From Protofrankia sp963555925 (GTDB lineage Bacteria > Actinomycetota > Actinomycetes > Frankiales > Frankiaceae), in the NCBI GenBank assembly GCA_963555925.1, contig CAUVXJ010000034.1, forward strand, positions 62,001-126,000: a stretch of DNA of 64,000 bases, read 5' to 3'. The position numbers and the translations under genes were made by a program. Positions within the stretch are counted from its first letter, which is position 1. Each line of letters opens with the position of its first letter. Below, piece after piece: positions 56,937 to 64,000 of this stretch. The notes under the pieces are model-generated. The model had not been told where the DNA came from and ran no database searches. It was given only the letters and a program-made list of their open reading frames with translations.

Positions 56937-57200
56937 GTGTTCGTCGTGCTCGTCTATGACACCGCAGCCGAACGTAACCCCGTCGTCCTCAGGACCTGCC
57001 GCAAGTACCTGAACTGGACACAGCGCAGCGTGTTCGAAGGGGAGCTGTCCGCCGCGCAGTACCGAGCGCTTCTCGCGGCCCTTCGCGCCCATCTTGATCT
57101 CGACTATGACAGCATCCGGGTCTACCGGACGCGGTCGCCGCACCTGGTGGAGACCGAGTGGCTCGGACGCGCGACGGGCAACCAGGACTCCATCCTCTAG
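56937..57200 (+). CDS. cas2: Cas2 adaptation protein
   Basis: 87 residues from GTG 56937, three bases after cas1. FVVLVYDTAAERNPVVLRTCRKYLNWTQRSVFEGELSAAQYRALLAAL is the ferredoxin-like fold of Cas2 with the conserved Asp in VYD. It bridges two Cas1 dimers during spacer integration. The CRISPR leader follows at once. Confidence 0.96.
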   Translation: MFVVLVYDTAAERNPVVLRTCRKYLNWTQRSVFEGELSAAQYRALLAALRAHLDLDYDSIRVYRTRSPHLVETEWLGRATGNQDSIL

Positions 57201-57309
57201 AATGACGATCAAGGCTCTGACCTGCGGCGTTGCACTACCGCCGGACCGCTGCAGAACAGGCCCCGGATCGACCCCGCAAACCGCCTGTGACCTGCGAGTT
57301 TATCTTCGG
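57201..57309 (+). promoter_or_regulatory. CRISPR leader
   Basis: 109 bases between cas2 and the first repeat, on the leader side as judged from repeat orientation (ATTGAAAC at the 3' end). It is short and less AT-rich than most leaders. The first repeat begins right after GAGTTTATCTTCGG. Array transcription may start here or read through from the cas operon. Confidence 0.7.
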
Positions 57310-60300
57310 GTCCGTGATCATCCCTGGAGGGATTGAAACGTGCTGGGCCTGGCATCGCTACCCCCGTCGCCTGTCCGTGATCATCCCTGGAGGGATTGAA
57401 ACTTGATGATCCATCGCCCGTCGTGCCCGAAGGCGAGGGTCCGTGATCATCCCTGGAGGGATTGAAACCCGTCCTTCGAGCCACGGGCCTTGCGGCGGCT
57501 CGTCCGTGATCATCCCTGGAGGGATTGAAACGGCTTGCAAACGCGAATGAACATGCGACGGCTAAGGTCCGTGATCATCCCTGGAGGGATTGAAACTGGT
57601 CATGGGGGCGTGTACCCGGCACAATTCTCATGTCCGTGATCATCCCTGGAGGGATTGAAACATAGTCAACCTTGCCCTGCAGTTGGACGCGCCGGTGTCC
57701 GTGATCATCCCTGGAGGGATTGAAACATCAGCTGCCCGAACGCGATCTGGCGCGGCGGCTGGCGTCCGTGATCATCCCTGGAGGGATTGAAACGTCAGCC
57801 GGCCGCAGCCGTCCAGGCAGGGGCGCAGGAGTCCGTGATCATCCCTGGAGGGATTGAAACATTGCTGCCGTCCAGATGCCTTCCTGGGCGGCCAAGTCCG
57901 TGATCATCCCTGGAGGGATTGAAACATAAAGCACTGGGCGTCTCCGGTCATGTAATCCTCCGTCCGTGATCATCCCTGGAGGGATTGAAACACCTGCTGG
58001 TCATTCAGGTCGAGCTGGAAGCCGCCAGTCCGTGATCATCCCTGGAGGGATTGAAACCCAGGACGGGACGCACACAGGCCCTCTACACACGGGTCCGTGA
58101 TCATCCCTGGAGGGATTGAAACCGGATTTTGTGTCCGCGGGTTGGGCCGAACTGCTCGGTCCGTGATCATCCCTGGAGGGATTGAAACGCCGGGGGAAAC
58201 CCCCCACGGGACAGCCATTCAAGTCCGTGATCATCCCTGGAGGGATTGAAACCGGTAAAAGACAGTCTCGCCCGTTTCGTCCGCGTAGTCCGTGATCATC
58301 CCTGGAGGGATTGAAACTGTCATGCCGCAACCATCACAGTCGCCGACTCCGCAGTCCGTCCGTGATCATCCCTGGAGGGATTGAAACACTGTGCGTACTT
58401 GTATTGAGCCGGACTTACGCCCATGTCCGTGATCATCCCTGGAGGGATTGAAACGCGGTTTCCATCGCGGTCACGATGTCGTCCCGGCCGGTCCGTGATC
58501 ATCCCTGGAGGGATTGAAACTACCCAACCCCCCGCCATTGTGGCGAGCAGTTCGGGTCCGTGATCATCCCTGGAGGGATTGAAACGCCACATTGGCCGGA
58601 CGTAGCCCAGCCGGCGGGCAGTCCGTGATCATCCCTGGAGGGATTGAAACCCGACGGGACGCTCGCCGACTCGGTCCAGGACGGGGCTGTCCGTGATCAT
58701 CCCTGGAGGGATTGAAACCGTCCTCCGCGGAGGCGAAACCGTCATTCCTGTTGTCCGTGATCATCCCTGGAGGGATTGAAACGGATCTGGCTGTTGGGGA
58801 GATGGAGCGGTGGCGTCGTCCGTGATCATCCCTGGAGGGATTGAAACTGGGCTACTCGCCGTTGCGGCCCTCGTTCTGTTGGCGTCCGTGATCATCCCTG
58901 GAGGGATTGAAACCGGTCCGCGCGCTGCTGGTGGATGCTTTTCCCGAGTCCGTGATCATCCCTGGAGGGATTGAAACCTTGTGGAAGACTGGCCGGGAAT
59001 CGTCAATGTCCTCGTCCGTGATCATCCCTGGAGGGATTGAAACCAGAGTGGGCCGACTCCGACCCGCGTGTCCGCGAGTCCGTGATCATCCCTGGAGGGA
59101 TTGAAACGTGCAGCTGCTGCCACTGTTGCCGTCGGCCTGGTGGGTCCGTGATCATCCCTGGAGGGATTGAAACAGCCACCACGTCCGACCCACGTAGCCT
59201 GACCGTATAGTCCGTGATCATCCCTGGAGGGATTGAAACCTGAGGCTAGCGACGGTCTTCCGCCAACCCTCGGCTGGTCCGTGATCATCCCTGGAGGGAT
59301 TGAAACGTGAGGTACTTACCAAGTTCCTCGGGATAGTCACCGTCGTCCGTGATCATCCCTGGAGGGATTGAAACTGGCTTCGGCCTTGACCTCCGACGAC
59401 TCGGCACGGCGGGTCCGTGATCATCCCTGGAGGGATTGAAACATCGCGTCCAGTGCACGGGCGCGCAGGTCGGCACGTGTCCGTGATCATCCCTGGAGGG
59501 ATTGAAACAACATTCCAACTCCCCAATCGTAGATCCATGAAACCCGTCCGTGATCATCCCTGGAGGGATTGAAACCCCGTGTAAATATCCCTCCCCGGGG
59601 AATATGAATGGTGTCCGTGATCATCCCTGGAGGGATTGAAACTTGCTGCTGGTCAGGCTGCGGTCAACGAGGTACCCGTCCGTGATCATCCCTGGAGGGA
59701 TTGAAACCCTACATGCAACGGCTGTGCGGACTCGCATTGTTGTCCGTGATCATCCCTGGAGGGATTGAAACCCCGAGGTGGCCCCGGGTGGAATCTCGAT
59801 CTTCATGCGTGTCCGTGATCATCCCTGGAGGGATTGAAACCCTGGTACATCAGAACCCCTTCAACGGCATGAGGTCGTCCGTGATCATCCCTGGAGGGAT
59901 TGAAACGCGTCGGTCCCGGCGCTGCCTGCGAACGTCGCCAGTCCGTGATCATCCCTGGAGGGATTGAAACACCGGGTCGAGCCTGAGCAACCTAAAGGCT
60001 TCATGTCCGTGATCATCCCTGGAGGGATTGAAACGCATGTAAAAGCACACGTCTAGGGTGTAATCGTCTTGTCCGTGATCATCCCTGGAGGGATTGAAAC
60101 GACTGTGGAAAGGCTGGACGTGCCCCGGAAAGGAGTCCGTGATCATCCCTGGAGGGATTGAAACAATGGGACGTGGATGGGTATTGGGCTGGGACCAGCT
60201 AGTCCGTGATCATCCCTGGAGGGATTGAAACGGCGTACCGCTGGCCTTGGATGGCGTAGTCGAGTGCGTGTCCGTGATCATCCCTGGAGGGATTGAAACC

Positions 60301-63300
60301 AGAAAGGTTTCGGTTGAAACGTGAACCCGTATCCGGTCCGTGATCATCCCTGGAGGGATTGAAACGGTATTGAGAAGGATCCGACAGTGCAGGCGCTGGG
60401 GTCCGTGATCATCCCTGGAGGGATTGAAACATCACCTGCCACCAGGCCAATTCTTTTGCGGCCCGCGTCCGTGATCATCCCTGGAGGGATTGAAACACGA
60501 ACACCGCCGTTCCCTGGACGAGGTCTTCCAACCCGTCCGTGATCATACCTGGAGGGATTGAAACTACGTTTGCTTGCCTTCCGGTAGGTCAAACCCGTAG
60601 TCCGTGATCATCCCTGGAGGGATTGAAACAATGGGAACGGCATTGTCACCCGGCTTGCGGAACAGGTCCGTGATCATCCCTGGAGGGATTGAAACCTCAG
60701 GGGTCGGCCAGGGCCGTCCCAGCCCTTTCCGGTCCGTGATCATCCCTGGAGGGATTGAAACACGGAACCTGGCAATGGCGATGCGACATCGGCCCGTCCG
60801 TGATCATCCCTGGAGGGATTGAAACCGGACGATCCACGCCGTATCGGGATCACCGGCCAGAGCAAGTCCGTGATCATCCCTGGAGGGATTGAAACGGTGA
60901 CCTATATGTCCGCTTTACGCGGGCAGCGGCGTCCGTGATCATCCCTGGAGGGATTGAAACGCGACGGCGCCTATGCGGAGAACTCTGGGATGACTGTGTC
61001 CGTGATCATCCCTGGAGGGATTGAAACCCGTGTTCCTCGCTCGCTGGCTTCGCGAGGTGGTGGAGTCCGTGATCATCCCTGGAGGGATTGAAACCCCCGC
61101 GGACGTCCCGATCGTCGTGCCGGTCCATGTCCGTGATCATCCCTGGAGGGATTGAAACGACCGCATGCCCCAGCGGATCCGAGGGCGGCCGCCGCGTCCG
61201 TGATCATCCCTGGAGGGATTGAAACCCAACATAATGCCAGCCAATATCACAATGATCTGTGTCCGTGATCATCCCTGGAGGGATTGAAACGGTGGTGGCG
61301 CTGGCGATGGTGGCGACCAGCACCTGTCCGTGATCATCCCTGGAGGGATTGAAACTGCGCCCACTGGAGCCGTTCCCGTAGCGGGGCCTGGTCCGTGATC
61401 ATCCCTGGAGGGATTGAAACTCGCCAATGCCTGCGCGGTCCACTCCCCGGCCCAGGTCCGTGATCATCCCTGGAGGGATTGAAACCCATTACTCAGGAGC
61501 ACAGCTGCACCAAAAACGCGCTGTCCGTGATCATCCCTGGAGGGATTGAAACCCGCCGCGGCGATGCTGCGCCCGCCGGGATGGCTGGTCCGTGATCATC
61601 CCTGGAGGGATTGAAACTCCCTCGACCGTGCCGACAAATTCACCGTGAGATGTCCGTGATCATCCCTGGAGGGATTGAAACGTGCGCAGGATCATCCCTG
61701 AGTCCATCTTGTTCGGTGTCCGTGATCATCCCTGGAGGGATTGAAACTGGTCCCGGTCCCACCGTTTACCGGTCCAGCGCCACGTCCGTGATCATCCCTG
61801 GAGGGATTGAAACCCCGATCATCCGGACCGTGGACTCCGACGATGAGGTCCGTGATCATCCCTGGAGGGATTGAAACGCTCCAGCTGGACGGGTGGCTCA
61901 TCCACTACCGGAGTCCGTGATCATCCCTGGAGGGATTGAAACAGTCTGTCAAACCTGCGAGGTCAGTGGGGATACGAGTCCGTGATCATCCCTGGAGGGA
62001 TTGAAACGATTTACGCCTGTCTGATTCCTCCAAGGCTTCCACGTCCGTGATCATCCCTGGAGGGATTGAAACGTGTCCGTGTTTCCCCTTTGATTGGTTG
62101 CCCATGGCGTCCGTGATCATCCCTGGAGGGATTGAAACGTGTCCATGTTTCCCCTTTGATTGGTTGCCCATGGCGTCCGTGATCATCCCTGGAGGGATTG
62201 AAACCTGCCTCGCCCCCCGGACCAGTACGCAACAATTGCAGTCCGTGATCATCCCTGGAGGGATTGAAACGAGACGGTGAGTGCAGCCAGCTGCGGCGAG
62301 GTGAGGCACGTGTCCGTGATCATCCCTGGAGGGATTGAAACAGTCACCGTAGGCGGCCTGCTGGCGCATCGCCTTGTCCGTGATCATCCCTGGAGGGATT
62401 GAAACTAGGTGAGGTCTTCCACCCCGCCGCGCTTCGTCGGACGTCCGTGATCATCCCTGGAGGGATTGAAACACGTACGCGAGCAGTGCGACGTGTGGGA
62501 TGCGCCGCGTCCGTGATCATCCCTGGAGGGATTGAAACCGGGCTTCAGCTTCCTCGCCGGGTCCTGCTTTCGGGTCCGTGATCATCCCTGGAGGGATTGA
62601 AACCTCGCGACAGACCTAGCTCGCGCTGGGCGGAGCGGACGTCCGTGATCATCCCTGGAGGGATTGAAACTGTGTACACGTGCAACAAGTGGCCACTACC
62701 AAGGCAAGTCCGTGATCATCCCTGGAGGGATTGAAACCCGAAGGGATTGTGGCTCGCACTCGCGAGCCACTGTTGTCCGTGATTATCCCTGGAGGGATTG
62801 AAACGCGGGCAGCTCGACCGCGCGTGCACCAGCGGCACGTCCGTGATCATCCCTGGAGGGATTGAAACGCTGTGCCACAGGCGGAAGATGTTCAGATCGC
62901 CGAGGNNNNNNNNNNNNNNNNNNNNNNNNNNNNNNNNNNNNNNNNNNNNNNNNNNNNNNNNNNNNNNNNNNNNNNNNNNNNNNNNNNNNNNNNNNNNNNN
63001 NNNNNNNNNNNNNNNNNNNNNNNNNNNNNNNNNNNNNNNNNNNNNNNNNNNNNNNNNNNNNNNNNNNNNNNNNNNNNNNNNNNNNNNNNNNNNNNNNNNN
63101 NNNNNNNNNNNNNNNNNNNNNNNNNNNNNNNNNNNNNNNNNNNNNNNNNNNNNNNNNNNNNNNNNNNNNNNNNNNNNNNNNNNNNNNNNNNNNNNNNNNN
63201 NNNNNNNNNNNNNNNNNNNNNNNNNNNNNNNNNNNNNNNNNNNNNNNNNNNNNNNNNNNNNNNNNNNNNNNNNNNNNNNNNNNNNNNNNNNNNNNNNNNN

Positions 63301-64000
63301 NNNNNNNNNNNNNNNNNNNNNNNNNNNNNNNNNNNNNNNNNNNNNNNNNNNNATTGAAACTGATGTTCCTGCTCCTCTAGCGCCTCCCTCTCCCGTCCGT
63401 GATCATCCCTGGAGGGATTGAAACTCCAACCGGCCGGGGGGCATCCCCCGCGGGACAGGTCCGTGATCATCCCTGGAGGGATTGAAACTACGATTGCGAT
63501 TCGCAATTGTCATATTGCTGCCAGTCCGTGATCATCCCTGGAGGGATTGAAACCGGCTCGTGCCGCATTGCAGGTGGGCGGTTTGACGTCCGTGATCATC
63601 CCTGGAGGGATTGAAACGCGTTCAACAGCACCATGCGATCCCGGAAATTCACCCGGTCCGTGATCATCCCTGGAGGGATTGAAACCGAACGCACGGGCGG
63701 GTGTTCCCGCCGCGTGGAAGTCCGTGATCATCCCTGGAGGGATTGAAACGCATGAACTTTGAACAGCGTTTTCGGTCCTGCGGGTCCGTGATCATCCCTG
63801 GAGGGATTGAAACAGGACCCACACGGGTTCGTACGTCATCGACGTGATCAGGTCCGTGATCATCCCTGGAGGGATTGAAACCGTTGATCTCAACGGACAC
63901 TGGCATCCCCGGGGTAGTCCGTGATCATCCCTGGAGGGATTGAAACTATTACGAATTTCACGCCAGTTCAGATACTTTTCTGGTCCGTGATCATCCCTGG
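57310..64000 (+). CRISPR. Type I-B-like CRISPR array, continuing beyond the window
   Basis: The 30-bp repeat begins GTCCGTGATC, contains the dyad ATCCCT-GG-AGGGAT and ends ATTGAAAC. I count 85 complete repeats before an N gap (62906-63352) and nine complete plus two partial ones after it. Spacers are about 33-40 nt, mean period about 66 nt. Only two repeats deviate: 60535 (C to A at 60547) and 62775 (C to T at 62784). The + strand is the transcribed sense strand, with the leader next to cas2. The array is cut by the right edge within the repeat starting at 63983. About 94 complete spacers are visible. Confidence 0.99.
62906..63352. other. Assembly gap (run of N) in the CRISPR array
   Basis: 447 unresolved bases. 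Flanking sequence is a spacer on the left and the last eight bases of a repeat on the right, so the gap interrupts the array, not a gene. If the length is real it would hold about seven repeat-spacer units, but scaffold gaps are often arbitrary in length. Confidence 0.99.

Noticed and set aside
57310..64000. Many short frames with the peptide VIIPGGIETR or SIPPGMITD
   Set aside because: They are translations of the repeat in different frames, not proteins.

Overview
The window looks like a draft contig from a high-GC filamentous actinobacterium, most likely Frankia or a close relative. The evidence is the GC-rich codon use, frequent GTG starts, RbpA, and the conserved actinobacterial order gap-pgk-tpiA-secG ... 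rbpA-pgl-opcA-zwf-tal ... ctaB/ctaA ... sufR-sufBDCSU. A 447-nt run of N lies at 62906-63352, inside the CRISPR array.

Layout. (1) 1-15 kb is a cell-surface polysaccharide locus: a partial FkbM methyltransferase, a minus-strand operon (WcaI-like glycosyltransferase, WcaF-like acetyltransferase, two glycosyltransferases, Wzx flippase, Wzy polymerase, a glycosyltransferase, an unknown protein), gmd and fcl for GDP-L-fucose, and the polyprenyl-phosphate sugar transferase that starts chain synthesis. The first ~7 kb is visibly less GC-rich than the rest. (2) 15-21 kb holds a GGDEF-EAL c-di-GMP protein, a Wzb-like low-molecular-weight tyrosine phosphatase and two more glycosyltransferases, followed by ~1.35 kb of hairpin-rich DNA with no convincing gene. 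(3) 22-35 kb is central carbon metabolism: gap, pgk, tpiA, secG between two orphan family-5 solute-binding lipoproteins, rbpA, then pgl, opcA, zwf and tal on the minus strand. The tkt gene that usually sits beside tal is absent. (4) 35-40 kb: ctaB and ctaA (heme O and heme A synthesis), an ABC exporter and an XRE regulator. (5) 40-47 kb: the sufR-B-D-Rieske-C-S-U-T iron-sulfur assembly operon. (6) 47-64 kb: a type I-B-like CRISPR-Cas locus with a very long array.

The CRISPR region is the most unusual part. The cas operon is cas6-cas8-cas7-(cas5::cas3)-cas4-cas1-cas2. Cas5 and Cas3 are one 1072-residue polypeptide, and cas1 is broken by a frameshift. The array begins at 57310 and runs off the window, with 94 complete repeats visible. 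About 1.6 kb upstream of cas6 there is a two-repeat degenerate mini-CRISPR (47300-47389). Its 30-nt pseudo-spacer matches a site at 48595-48624, just upstream of the cas operon, at 17 of its first 21 positions. The mismatches include positions 6, 12 and 18, exactly the bases that type I guides flip out. This is the signature expected of a CreR/CreA-type guide RNA that lets Cascade repress a local promoter without cleavage. A Phd/YefM-RelE/ParE toxin-antitoxin pair lies between the guide and its target, and an 8-bp tandem repeat ending in a -10-like box lies just upstream of the target.

Short in-frame tandem repeats interrupt or extend many otherwise conserved proteins here (PTP, a glycosyltransferase, Pgl, SufR, SufT, Cas5-Cas3). 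Several intergenic tandem duplications and long perfect hairpins are also present. Slippage-driven repeat growth seems common in this genome.
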